A stretch of DNA of 64,000 bases from Trochalopteron elliotii (Eukaryota > Chordata > Aves > Passeriformes > Leiothrichidae), in assembly GCA_024734555.1 (NCBI GenBank), contig JANPWX010000173.1, positions 1,658,848 to 1,722,847 of the forward strand. The letters run 5' to 3'. Of the stretch, positions 1 through 12,500 are shown piece by piece. How positions within the stretch are numbered: position 1 is the first letter of the stretch; each line of letters opens with the position of its first letter. The notes under the pieces were generated by a model. The model saw nothing but the letters and a program-made list of their open reading frames with translations. It had not been told where the DNA came from and did not search any database. A program made the translations under genes and the position numbers.

Positions 1-296
1 TCTGGGGAAATTTACCCTGAGACAACTGTATTAGTCAATACATAAAATAATGACAGTTCCTAGGGAGTAAGGGAATTAGAGATTAGTGATGTATCACAGA
101 CTGCCAGAATTAGAAACACAGGGGCTAGGAGAAATTTTATTCTAAGCATTAAGTTCAACTAACCTGGAAATTCTCTTTCTCTCCCTCTAAAAAAAAACCC
201 CAAAACTGTTGACTGGAGCCATATGGAGCAGACTTAGCCAACTAAGGACATAAAAGAACTAGAGAAACCTCAGGACTATTCATTGCAGGTCTCCAT

Positions 297-302
<6 letters not shown>

Positions 303-327
<25 letters not shown>
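303..327 (+). repeat. Poly(A) tract, 25 bases
   Basis: An uninterrupted run of 25 A residues. An ATTAAA hexamer lies a few bases upstream, which could suggest the tail of a retrocopy. The upstream sequence does not resemble any transcript I recognise, so it is called only as a homopolymer. Confidence 0.95.
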
Positions 328-2149
328 GGGTAAAAATTAACTAGTACTTTGTTTTCTTTCTACAGTAGTTTTAGAGAGATTATGTTTTTTTCCTGGTTTC
401 CAATCCTTTGCAGTTCACTTTTTGATCACTCTTTATCACTGTAAGAGCTAAAATGCTTCTCTTCAAAATCTGGAAGCTGAGAGGGTCACCCATAATCTGA
501 TTCCAGAAGCTGTAGATTTAAGGGTCACAGAAAGGGTGATACTTGTCCCCTCAGAAGACTATGAAACCCCAAATACTTAGGACTCCATGAGTCCCATGAC
601 ATGGTCATTCCAAACCCAAAGAGGTGCAAGTGTTAAACAGTACAGCAGCTGTCATACATTCAAATAACTTTCTGATAACCCAAGTGAATAAAAGGTACTG
701 GGACACAAAAACTCCAACCATTATCCTCCAATATATGTTGAACCTGAGTAAAAAAAGGCTCTCTGAGAATCTCAAACCACAGTTACATTTCAGTGCTTTT
801 GTTCTTATTTTCCACAGTTCCAGGTATGTAAGCTCTTACCATGCTGCCAGAATGGCCCTATGGCTTAACGTACTGTACAGCTAAGCTTTGAATATATTTT
901 TGGCACTCTTCCATGTACTTCTTTCTCTGTTTCTTTAAATAAGAAGCACATTAATTACTAGGATGCATTGCAAGCAAACACATTATTTTGAGTACTGCTG
1001 CCTTCTTGATAGAAGATTTCAGTCCACATTTCAGTTGCAATCTGCAGAAATATACCATAAATCTGAAATTTCAGAAAATCAAAAATCTACGAAATCCAAT
1101 TTCAGGTACATGGGATATGAAAACAAAGTATTTCCACTGTGAGAGCTATTATAAATTTCTGTCCTTTGTAGGTGAAATCAGGATCTGGACCACTGAATTT
1201 ATTTTCCCCATTTGTCTCTTGTGAAAACCAGTTCTGTGTAGATGTCCATAGCAGAGACTAATCTGTTCAGATTCAGTTGTTTGAGATACTTTGCATTAGT
1301 TTAGGTAAATAGCAGCGTGCTTTCCATTTTTATTTTCTCAGACATTTTCTTTCTTCTTAGAGAAAGCTTTAAAAAAAAGTGCTTTCTTAGTGAATCTTCG
1401 GCCTTACGTAGTGGCCTGTCCTCCCAGTGTCCTTCCCCAGGCCCCAAGTCATGCATCACTCATCTTGTCACATTGAACTCCAGATGCTCCTACCCTAGAG
1501 AATGCTCTGACTCTGGCAATTTTTCTTCATTCTCACTAACAATTTGGTAATGAAATATTGATTTTTAGTTAGATTCATATTGATGCTATTAGGTTTGCAT
1601 TGATAAATCATGCTGGCCTCCTGTCTGAGAGGCTAGAAAGTGCTACACTGAACCCTGGAGATTACAATCAACTCATTGATGTGTTAATTTGATGGATTTT
1701 TTCGTTCTCTTAGAAGAAGTAGGAGGGGTAGGGGAAGATTTTTCAGTACTGCTGTTGTAAAGTTTTCACAGTGAAATCAGGGACAGTAATTGTGGGTTTT
1801 TCTATGTGCATTTGCTTTAAAAGTATCTTTTCCCCTATTTGTCCAGAACATAAAAAGAAAGGAGGGGGAGAAGGACTCTGGGGTTGAAAGGATATGACAC
1901 ACCTTGTAAACAGAACTCCAGACTCCCACATGGAGTGGAAAAAATAGGAACAGTTAAATCCCTATTAAACCCTTCAGAGGTCAGAGCCAAAAAACATTTC
2001 CTTCTGCTAAACAGGTCTTCATGTAAAGCTAAATCCCAGGAGAAGTGAAAATATTGTGGACATGTGAACCCCCTCTGCTGGCCCTGTTCTACCATGAGCT
2101 GCAGCAGTGGGATAGTTCCCCCTCCCCTCTCTAGTGAAGTGCCACTTAG

Positions 2150-2300
2150 CAAACGTCCACATGCATCTGCAGCCTATTTAAAACAGCCCCTAGCTTTGAT
2201 TTATGGTACTGTGCAAATGTAATGCCTGTCATTAAGGGACAATACGTGCCAAACCAAAGGATTACATTGTGATTTCCTTCAAAGGCGCAGGGTTTCAAGG
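2150..2300. promoter_or_regulatory. Candidate conserved non-coding element
   Basis: This is a block of complex sequence with homeodomain-like (CATTAAG) and octamer-like (GTGCAAAT) words and no repeat character. It reads like the deeply conserved non-coding elements of vertebrate developmental loci. This is an impression from composition and motifs. No alignment was possible, and it could equally be neutral unique DNA. Confidence 0.2.
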
Positions 2301-4367
2301 GGGTGCAGCAGCCACTACAGCACAGGAGGAAAGGCTTTTAGAGAACACTTAAGTCAAATTTAGCTGTATCATTATTTTGTAAAACAAAACCATTTCACAT
2401 TTAGTGATTCTTCACTTATTTTCCCCAAAATGTAATTTTCCCCCCTTCACCTGCATCTCCCACCATGACCCACAGTACCAAGGGACAGCAGAAAAGCCCA
2501 TTCAACAAGGGGCCAATCCCATAAGCTTCATTAATGAAACCATCTCCCCCAAAGAAATAACTTCTCAAGTCCTTAAGCCAGATGAAACTAACTTTTTTTT
2601 CTTTTATTTTCTTAATATTTCTGCACTGTCTTTTCCTGTCCTTTTAAGAACACCAACGATCAGCATGCCAGCTCAATGGCATATTAACCAAGTTTGAACC
2701 TTGTACAGCTTATGGTTGACCAAGAGAGTTACCAAAAGAGCCTCAGTGAAAGACATTGCATCTACCTTTGATTAATAATTATTGTATGGGGCTGGGGGAG
2801 CAGAGGGTGTGTGAAAGAAACTCCATTATCAACTCTTCCTGCCCTTCCAAGAGGCTTCTCTCCTCCATTCAAGGTTGAACTACTAAAAATAATAATGCCA
2901 CTTCTCATAGGACAGTTTATTATTACCTTAGTGGCTCTGTTTTGGTGCCAAGTTGGACTAAAAGAAAAAATAAAGCTTTTTATGCCATATGGAAATGGGA
3001 ACCTTTTTGCTGGAACTTGCTTAAATAAACCACTTATGTACGAGGATATTTTCTAATTAGCTTCATTTCAAGGCTCTCTCCACACCTCCCTCTCCTTCTT
3101 CGCCCTTCCAGATGAAAGCATACAAAGAGTCCTGTCCTAAAGAAATATGTCCTAGTACATAAGGAGGCAATCATCTGTACCTTCAAAAGATGATGTCAAT
3201 GATGAAACTGTTAGTTAAATTCTGTTGTACTATTGACATCTTAATGCCACAAACCCAGCTGGTACGAGATCAGTAACGTAAACAGTCGAGTTCAAATTAA
3301 TCTCTTTGAACCTCACTGCTGAGTTGAAACCTCTGTTTGACAGTCTAAACTGCCAACTTCATCTTCTTCTCCCAGTTATACAGTAGGCTAAACATGAAAA
3401 AAAAAAGAGCCCTGTTAATGTGAAAAGGTTTTGCATGTAGCAAGGAATTTTAAGCTCTGGCAACCATTTCAAGCACAGCTCTTACTCTTCGCACACATGT
3501 AGTATTTTGCATTACCACATATGCTGTTAAACAATTTACTCATTTATTTAGATTTTCACAGCACTTATCCCATGCTCCAAGTGCTTTTAGAATTATTTAA
3601 ACATTCAGTGCAACACTTAACATTTAAATTTACAATTCAGTTAAGAATACTTAGGTTATGGTAGAAAAACCAAATTTAAAACTAATTTACTCTACCAAAG
3701 CACCCTCACAAAAAACCCACAGGGAGTTAAAGCTATCGTCCCAGCTCCATCCCATGTTTGCATGAAAAAAAAACTGAGGAAGAAAGGAAAGGCAAGCAAG
3801 GCTCTGTGCTGCTGTAACTCAAACCAATACAGACTCTGAAAGGGGAAAGGAACAATATTCCAAAATCAGAAACCCATACAGAAAGTGCACTGCCAGATAC
3901 TCTATTCCTTTAAAAGCCAATTCCAGCCATTCCATCAATGACTACCACATCCCAAACTACTTCATCATGAGTTATAAATCTGTGTCTGCTGAAGTTGACA
4001 TCAGCTCTTTCCTATGAGCACAAGGCCGTTTAGGGTTTATACCCACAGTCCAGCTACCATGGCTAAGCAAGTTACCAGAGATCAGTTGAACCCAGATAAC
4101 TCTCTCTGAGTGCCCTTATAGCCCATCATAAATATGAGGTAATTCAATCTAGCCTGCAATGAAAATAGATTAAGCTAAGTCAAATCACCTTACATCTGTC
4201 AAAGGCGAGGAGGACACACGCGACTGTTCCTGCAGCCTAGCTGATGCATGGTAACCCATTAAACTGCAGTAACTCAATTGCAGGCCTGAGCCCTCACCTG
4301 CAGTCATTCAGAGGGACTGAACCACTTGGGGTGAAGCATGCCACTTTTCAGTAGGATTTTTTCCACT

Positions 4368-4830
4368 AACCTTAACAATTCCAAGTGCTCATAGCATGAG
4401 CACCAGTCCTGCCCTGTGGGAACCTTAAAAACCCCCTCAGAATCTTCCAGGCTTTGTCCTGGGATGATTTACCATAGAGTTCCCTGCCTAGGCTGAAAGA
4501 GAAGACATCCTTCATGGTGCCTTGCAAAACTACTGCCAATCTATCCTGGATTGCTTCCTTCATTGGTCACTTAACCCTCCCCAACTGTTCATCCCTCGTA
4601 CCCCTCTATAGGTTGCCTTACCCTTTGTACCCCCCCTGTGCCCTCAGATCATTGGCCACTGACCCCATACTTAACCCCTGAGCAGCATATGGTCTGTGTC
4701 TTCTGCCCATGATCCCTTTGGCATGCTGAAATAAGCCTTGCTGGAAAATATCATGCAGGAGGCCTTTCCTGTCTTGCCTCCACTGAGGCATGGATATGTT
4801 CATGGACTTGAAATGGCTGTTCCTGTGGCC
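4368..4830 (+). mobile_element. Possible degraded endogenous retrovirus LTR (solo-LTR-like)
   Basis: This C-rich stretch contains CCAAT-box-like words (CATTGGTCAC, ATCATTGGCC), a weak TATA-like word (CTATAGG), and then GCTGAAATAAGCCTTGCTGG. That last word resembles the polyadenylation-signal and R/U5 region of vertebrate LTRs. The composition differs from the flanks. No clear TG...CA ends or target-site duplication were seen, no retroviral coding sequence lies next to it, and the boundaries are approximate. It could instead be unique C-rich DNA. Confidence 0.35.
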
Positions 4831-5832
4831 TGTTCTGAGCAGCTTCTGAAGGAGACGCTTTGAGAAGGTAGCAGCATTTCTCCATCCTGCACAATGCTGC
4901 ACTGCCTTATGGTTTCAGCTAAGCCTGACTTAACCAGGTGTAGAAATGCCTGCGCCAGATTGCACATTCAAATTAAGCCTGAAGTTTTTATGTTGTCTCC
5001 CCTCATGATTGAAATGTTCCCACTGCCATTTTAAGAAACTTTCGTGGTCTGCAGGACTCCAAGAAATAAGTGCAAAGCTTCTGAGACAATGCAGAATGTA
5101 TTTAAAGTTGAACTGCAAGTGCACTATTACAAGGACAAGAATTACAGGAATGGTGGGAAGAAAGGGGAAAATAAGATTAAGAGCTAAGATCTAGAAATTG
5201 AATCTTTTCTGACTGATTATGAAGTATTTGTTGATATTTTCATTAACTGGATAGTAGGAAGAGCATAGGTGTCCTGACATCTGTATGTTCTAAATAATAA
5301 AGAGCACCAGATATATATATACATATATATATACCTACATCCTTATAAGCATTAAATTATTTTCTGATTATTATTTCTTTTCCTAATTACTTCCATATCA
5401 GATTTCCTCAAAATTTCTTAAATACTCTTGACCCAATTTAAAGAGTTTTTTATATCAGCCCTAATGCTCTACGGAATTTCTTCCACAGTTTGGAGATAAA
5501 ATCTATCATAAAACAGCCCCTAGAAATTCTGGGACACTTCATACATGGTCTTCAAAATATCACACTTTGGACCTTCTGCACACATCTCTTCTTCTTTGAT
5601 CATCTGCTATTTTTACCTTGCAAACCTTGCTTTCCATTTTGTTTTTAAGTTATTATATCCCATACACAAGACTCTGGCCACCAGAAGGGCTCCAGCCTTG
5701 TTTTACAGATGTCAGCCTTGTCCACAGTGGCTTTCCAGTGCATGCAGGAGTTCACTTTGCTCAGGAATGGAAATCTCACAAACTCTGGCAAATCTTAGCT
5801 GTACAGTAGGACACAATTCAGGAAGGGCTTTT
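4831..5832. other. Non-coding DNA with AT microsatellite
   Basis: No gene is seen. The only recognisable item is an imperfect (AT)n tract at 5311-5333. The remainder up to the CR1 fragment is unique AT-rich sequence. Confidence 0.65.
5311..5333. repeat. Imperfect (AT)n microsatellite
   Basis: Alternating A and T interrupted once by AC. Short and self-complementary. Confidence 0.9.
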
Positions 5833-6058
5833 AACTGAAAAAGCGCAGATTTAGATTAGATACTTTATTGTGAGGCACTGGAACAGGTTGCCCAGAGAAG
5901 TTGTGGATGCCCCATCTCTGCCAGTGTTCAAGGCTAAGTTGGATGGGGCTCTGAGGAACCTGAGGTCCAGTGGCAGGTATCCCTGTCTATGGCAGGGGTG
6001 CTGGAACAGGATGGTCTTTAAGGCTCTTGCAGCCCAAACCATTCTATTCTTCCATGGA
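5833..6058 (+). mobile_element. CR1 LINE fragment, 3' end, plus orientation
   Basis: This is the 3' terminal part of a chicken-repeat-1 non-LTR retrotransposon. Diagnostic words in order are GCAGATTTAGATTAGATA, CACTGGAACAGGTTGCCC, GTTGTGGATGCCCCATC, GGATGGGGCTCTGAG and CAGCCCAAACCATTCTATTC. The last is the decayed octamer-type tail that marks the CR1 3' terminus. The copy is 5' truncated and has lost the short segment between the GATTAGATA and GTGAGGCACTGG parts. It lacks reverse-transcriptase coding sequence and is inactive. Open frames across it on both strands are repeat-derived, not genes. Confidence 0.95.
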
Positions 6059-9000
6059 TGTTTAGTTAACAAAGCCTGAGGGACCTTTTGGGGAGATAAA
6101 GGAAATTAAACCATCTGTACCAGTAAACTTTTAGTGAGTTCAGCCTGAACAGAGGATGAAATTCAAGGCCTCTCTCAGAGAATGCAGCAGGGAGCAACGT
6201 TTTTTCCACCAGATCAGCTCCCACCTCTTTCCACAAGGTCATCCTATCTCCAAGGAGAGAGCAGGGACCAAGGGTGCCCAAAGGAGCCACTAGGATCAGC
6301 TCTTTCCAGGAGATGTCTTGCTGCAGAGGCTTATGTGGCTGGCCTTCCCCTGACCCTTCCCCTCCCCAACCGTGCTCCACAATTAGATTTCATTAAAAAG
6401 ACAAAACCTCTCTTCCTCCTTCTCACCGTAGGGGTCCTGAGGGGGAGAAGGGATAGAAACATCATCTACATGGAAAATAATTTCCTGCTTGCCAACGTAT
6501 CTGAAATTGATGGAGCCAACAGCATTCCTTGTGAATGTTAAATTAATTTGGAAAGTCTTCATGTATTGTTCCTTACCATGAAAAGCACTCATCACTTCTC
6601 ACTGGCTCTCTGCCCTGCCTAGGAACAGGGAGGGAAGTTTAACAGGCCGCAGCAAAAAATGTTCATGAGGCTGCAGCATGTGGCTTAGCATGAGAGCTGG
6701 GAAATTCCTATCCCCCAAAATACAGGGCAGCAATGACAGCTTGCCTCAAATGCAGAAAATTCAGAATTTATTAATGCTGCTTCACCAACTGTGAAAGGGA
6801 GATTGAATTGTCCTTAAAGCAAAATAAAGGTAAATAATTACGTTCTTTTGGCTTCACACTTACTTAAAGCCTGCTTAGAGGTTTGGTACCTAAAAGCCCT
6901 CTGGACTAAAAACTGTATCGGTATGGAAAACAATATTATCAAAATGTCGAAAGAATACAGAAATATTTTAAATACCTAATAAATCTTCTTCTGATGAGTT
7001 TGAGCTGTGCATGGGAAATTGTACTGGGTTTGTTTAAATGCTATAAGGAAGCAAGAAGGATTCAAATTAAATTCTGGAGAGCAGGTTTGTTTCTTTGTTC
7101 TTTTAAAAACCACTATATTGTCAAAATTTGATTCTATATTATATTTAATTTTCCACTGCTGTTTTACCTCACTCTAGATGCCTCCAAGTGTAGCCAGTTT
7201 CTCTTCCAGTGCCTCTCAACTATTAGGTCTATTTATATTTTTTGTTATTGAACTTGCTCACGCTTTCCACCTGCCTTATATTTCAGAGGATGAGGTTACA
7301 TATTAAACCATTCTGTCTTTTACCTGTCTAGTAATTTTGACTTTTTTTTCTTTCCTTCTCAGAATGGATTTTCTTGTTATTAAATCCATGTTCCGCATCA
7401 GCCTGCTAAGTTGAAGATTGACCTTTAATTTCATTTTGCTTTTAGGCTTCCATTTCCTTCCCTAAAAACTATTTATGGTATTTCATTTCTAATTAGAAGT
7501 AAGTCTGAGTAGCAAAAAATCTCTAACCTTTCTAACCTCCTGAGCATTTGGATCCAGAGGTTTGGGCAGCCTCAGCCAAGCTGACCAGCTGTGGAAGCTG
7601 GATCTGGACACAGATTGCAGTTGCCTGAAGGTCACAACTTGAGGAACCAGCATTTCCATGAAATTCATTATTTAGAGAGGGCTCAGCTATTTTATTTTAA
7701 AGAGCTTATAGTACACTAACAAGAGGAGCACAAGTCTGGTTTTCCCAGCAATTACTCAATTCCCATGCAAGAGAGAAAGGTCTCTTAGTTCACCCACTTA
7801 GGAACTAGAGTATTGCTTCATAAAGCAGACCAGAACTCCCCTGTTATTGCTCAACTCATTTGCTGAAGTTTAATTATGAGATATCATGAAAAGAAGCATT
7901 CTAAAAGCCCATTTTTTAAAACTGCCCTCAATGGTACTCATAAGAGACCAGATTGGAGACAAAACAAAATGGCTGAAACAGCATTTTCTCCTTTATTCCG
8001 CAGAATGTGGAAGTCTCCGTGTAGGTGAGGGACTGTGTTAGAAAGTCAGAGGACTGGCAGAGCTGCACTATCCTCCACCTTATCCCTCCAGATGATGTGT
8101 GCTGCCTAATCAACTCTAAAACACTATTTAGAATAGGAGGTGACTTCTCCTTCCTGACCTCAAAATTCTCTCCACATCTGTTGAAATGCTACAGCACATA
8201 TTAAAAGGTACATGTTTAATACGTTCAAATAATCTTTCTCACTCTTCCCTCTCCCACTTTGTGCCCCCATATGCATATGCCTGCTTCAGAGGCACTAGTG
8301 GACTTGATGACTTTTCCAGCTTGTGTTTCAGATCATGATGTGGGTAGCTGTTTTTCCAAACAGATCTTGTGCCCATCGCAGACCAAGGAACAAAGCTGGA
8401 ATGATTGCTTTTCATTCTTTCCATTTGAGACTTTTTAAGACTCATTTTCCCTCACAGCTCTACCTGAAAATCAACTCCTCTTTTGCCAGAGACAGTGAAA
8501 AGTGAGTTTTACTGCAAATGGCTCCCTGGCAGGCAGGGTAGACTAAAGCCAAGAGTAAAGTAGTATCTCCATTTGATAGTGAGAAAAAAGACAGGGAACA
8601 ATTAAATGGCTTGCCTAGGAGACAACCGAGAAATAAAGAACTTCCTCAAAGGTCCAACCTTTAAGTTGAAGTTTTATTATCTATATTTGCCAAAAAAAGC
8701 ACTATAGAACAGGCATTTAGGTGGGATGGTAGGAGGAGGGGAAGGCCTAATCTGAATAGTCCAGTTCTAAAGACAAATTAGTAATGGTAGATAAAAAGGA
8801 AGCATGTTCTCCTGCTTTCCCTTTCCAGCTCCACAGTAAGGACCTCCAAACTGGCTTTACTCATTCCAGGTGACCAGGAAAGCTGGAAAACATGGATTTT
8901 AATAGCACACACTATCAGGTATATAGATCAATCACAGGGACATAGAGAGACATATTGATGGCTCTGTAGATTAATAAACTGAAGGTTACTTGCCATTAGA

Positions 9001-9540
9001 GATGAGGGAAAGGCTACTTAGGCAGCCTTCCTAAGCAAAGGCACTTTAGCAGCCATATTGATTTCCTGCAAACACCTCAGCAGCAGCAACAATTTTGCTT
9101 CACCAGGGAGGGCCTGACCTTCAGCCTGAGGTTTGCCTTCCCAGAGCATCCTGTATAACCCCAAATGATGATACATGAGAACAGAGAGAAACAAGAAAGG
9201 TCTTAACAGGCCCCAAGTGCCCAGAGGGTTTCAGGACTTCTCGCAAGTACATTGCCAGCCTCTGCTTAAAACCAACAACTCAATATACTGCATTTGCCAC
9301 AGCATGCAAACACCCAGGTAAATCTCAGAGAAGCTAACCATTCTCAGGGCTCTGGAATGTCACTCAAATCTGTGGAAATATCAGTACAGCAAGCAATGAA
9401 CCTCACTATCCTTATCCTCCTATCACTTAACTATTTCATAGTTAAATTCCAAGAAAAATAGAGCAAGGGTTTCTACAAAATCATTAGTTAAAGGGGAAGA
9501 CATTTTCCATTTTCTTTGTCAGTAGAGAACTAATCCTGGA
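6059..9540. other. Non-coding unique DNA
   Basis: No gene, tRNA or recognisable transposon is seen. The first roughly 500 bases are somewhat GC-richer, which allows open frames of up to about 119 codons on both strands, without domain features. The rest is AT-rich with dense stops. Confidence 0.65.
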
Positions 9541-9544
9541 TGTT

Positions 9545-9576
9545 ATTGTTGTTGTTGTTGTTGTTGTTGTTGTTAT
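9545..9576 (+). repeat. (GTT)n trinucleotide microsatellite
   Basis: About ten near-perfect GTT units, flanked by degraded TTATT units. Probably polymorphic in length. Confidence 0.95.
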
Positions 9577-12500
9577 TATTTATGCACCATCTTTTTTCAG
9601 TTTGCCTTTTGTAGTTCGGCTATCACAGAAACTTTATTCCTTACTAACTTCTGGAATAAACTTTAGCTAATGGGCTTTTTCTGGGTGTATCACGTATCAG
9701 ATGAAAGACTAGAGAGATGAATGTATCAGGTATGTCTGATCAAGTTAAAGAGTACAGCAAGGGGGTAATGGAAAAGACACGTACTTGTGATTATCACATG
9801 CAAAATCCACACCCAGTTACTCCTTCCCACTGATAGCCCTGGTCATGGAGAAAACCATGCTCACAGATAAACAGAGAGGTATTTGACATCATAGCTAACA
9901 GCTGAATGAAAATAAATGCAAACTAACCAGTAATCCTGATAATTCTTTCTGGTGGGTCTATTCCATGAAGGTGATGTGGATATTTTTGAAGGATTATATT
10001 TTAAGCATTTTCAAAGGGAAAAATTGACCAGAGCCATGTATATTTTCCATCCATGTTGGGCTTGTATCGGATCATCTGTCTTAGGCAGACATTTTTTAAG
10101 CAGTTTGCTACAGAGTTAAGGCAGAGATTGAGAGATTTCTTTGTATCCAAGCCACAGCCCTTTAAACAAGATTTCAGCATGGCCCCCTGGACATGTAATG
10201 CCTGTGTGTTTTCTTTGTATGTGAATCAGGTAGAAGTCCATAAGCCATATCAATTGGATTGCAATTTTCTAGTAATTACTAATAGGCAGCCCATCCCTTT
10301 GTGCATACCTGCTGGGAAAAATAGTATTTATCTGTACAACCTCTATCCCAGATTTTAAAATCTTACTACTTATTCAGATTAAATCATACTGTTGTTGTTT
10401 CTAGAGGCTATCAGGCTTTGTTGGGGAAGTAGTTATCTTGCTTTTCCAGTCTATTCTCTGTGCGAGATAGGATTTTTTTTGAGTCGCAAATGAGAATTAA
10501 AAAAAAAAATAAAATTCATCAGTCCATCAGGATATTTTGAAAATAGGTGACACAAATAAGATGCATTGCTTTAGCAAATTAATAGAAAATAAACAAAGGA
10601 AATGCTTATCTTCCTGTTTTAATACGTTAGTTCACTTTTTTCTAATATTTAAAATCTGACCACCTGCAAAAGATTATGAAGAGCCTCTGTGGATTTGCAG
10701 GAATGCTTGCAGTACTTGGAGCAGATGAGATACTCTCACTAGCACACACTACTCCCTGTCATTCAGTATGCTAACAGTGAGAGACAGGGCCATCAGCAAT
10801 GCAAGTGTTATTATTTGGTAAAGGCTGGTGGTGACTTATGAGTTTCAGAATGCAGCTTCCTCATTTGTTTAATGTCTAGAGATTACAGTCTCCATTTACT
10901 ATGGTTTTATAACATGCAGGTGGAAAAAAATCTCTTTTCTGAAAGCCTGTCAGTAACTGGTGCCAATGCTGAAATATTCCTGCTTGATTCTTGCAAACGA
11001 ATCTGTGCTGTGTTTGGGTAGAGCACAAGATCCAGGTCCCATAACCAGTGGCTGCTGCCAGCTGTTGCCACAGGCTCAGACTCAGGGGCCATGGACAGGG
11101 AGCACTGGCCACACACAGTGGGACAGGATCCAGTCTGATCAGCCTCTGGGAGCTACTGGGGTGCATCTGGAGCTGGGTGGAAGTGGCTGGGTGAGCAGTA
11201 GGACTGCTGCACTCTCACAGTCCTCCAGCATGACTCCTGGCCCTGGTGTCTTCCTGTCTTGGCTTCCCCACCACTGAGCAGGAAAAATAGAGTATTTCCT
11301 GATATAAGAGGGGTCTTGCACTGAGGAACTCCCATGTCCTGGAGAAGAGATCCATCTGTACACTTTTAAAAGGCTGGGGAGGATTTTATGGACATCAAAA
11401 GAGTAGGTCTGAATTGCAAGCTATTTGAAGTATGGGACCTTATTGCATCTTTTGCCTGGATAACCCTAGCCTGATGAGAGCATGTGTGGCTTCACATGAG
11501 TCCCTCTGTTCCAGTCATTCATGTGGTGCCAGCCTCATCCTCCAGGCTGCCAAAACCAAGTCTTTGTTTTGGAGGTTCAGGCTGAACTGTATTTTCATGC
11601 TTCATCTCAAACCCAGTCTGTTGAGCAGGTTGGCAATGCCCAATCATTTGTCAGAGGGAAAGGGTGGGCAGGCAGAGCTCTGTCATGGTGAATGTCATCT
11701 CATGCTCCTTGCCTACCTTCACTCCATTTACTGTCTCAAGTAGAGTTGGCAGCACAGAAGTGTCTGTGCCACAGCATGGGAGTGGTAAACAGGATGGGGT
11801 ACTAACAGGATTCTATTAGTGGACATTAAACATGGAAAGTTAGTAAGGCAGGACACATTTCAGGCACAAAAAGCCTACAGTTCTTCACTGAGGGAGCTCC
11901 TTTTCCTTCTTCTCACATTTTCCTAGTGAGAAACAGGATACTGCCATCAACAGTAAAAGCTCAACCATGAGCATGGTTCATTCCCGTGTTGAATGGGTCC
12001 CCACAAACATTTGCTGAGTGTGGGTAGACACAGGTAAAAATACTTAACAGAGGTGCTGGGAAGCTGTGTGACACGGATGATTAGGGGACTTGCAGTCTAA
12101 CCCTGCCCTGCAGACTGACGTGTGAAAACGGACTTTGTGCTAAACAGGCCTCACCCAAGGGATCACTGGTTGCATCTGAATTGCCACCGTGAAACAACAG
12201 TAGGATACAGAAAGGGTGAGTTTGGGGTTAAATTCAAAAGTTTTCAAAATAATGTTGAATTCAGGCTCAAGAAAAGGAAAATTGAGGTGGGTGGTTGTAT
12301 TCTTAGTGCACCTATATTTTTCCTCATTCATATTTAATAATAGTGGTATCAGTGTAAAATATATGCTCTTAGCATTGCTTTGAAATAGTGCCTGCTGTGA
12401 TTTCCTGATTTACCATGAATGTAAGTATGTAGGCATAAACACGTCTTGTTTAGGGAACTTTCTTCTTTTCAGATGTGCTTGTCTTGTCCAGCTTTGCATC

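Larger units (their letters stand above)
1..4367. other. Non-coding AT-rich DNA
   Basis: No gene is recognised. The stretch holds a 25-base A run at 303-327, a 14-bp perfect palindrome TCTGAAATTTCAGA at 1062-1075, and a conserved-looking block at about 2150-2300 that is listed separately. Stop codons are dense in all frames, and the open frames are under about 105 codons with no domain features. Everything else looks like ordinary unique sequence. Confidence 0.7.

Noticed and set aside
200..330. Processed pseudogene suggested by ATTAAA plus A25
   Set aside because: The upstream sequence matches no transcript I recognise, and the hexamer is too close to the A run.
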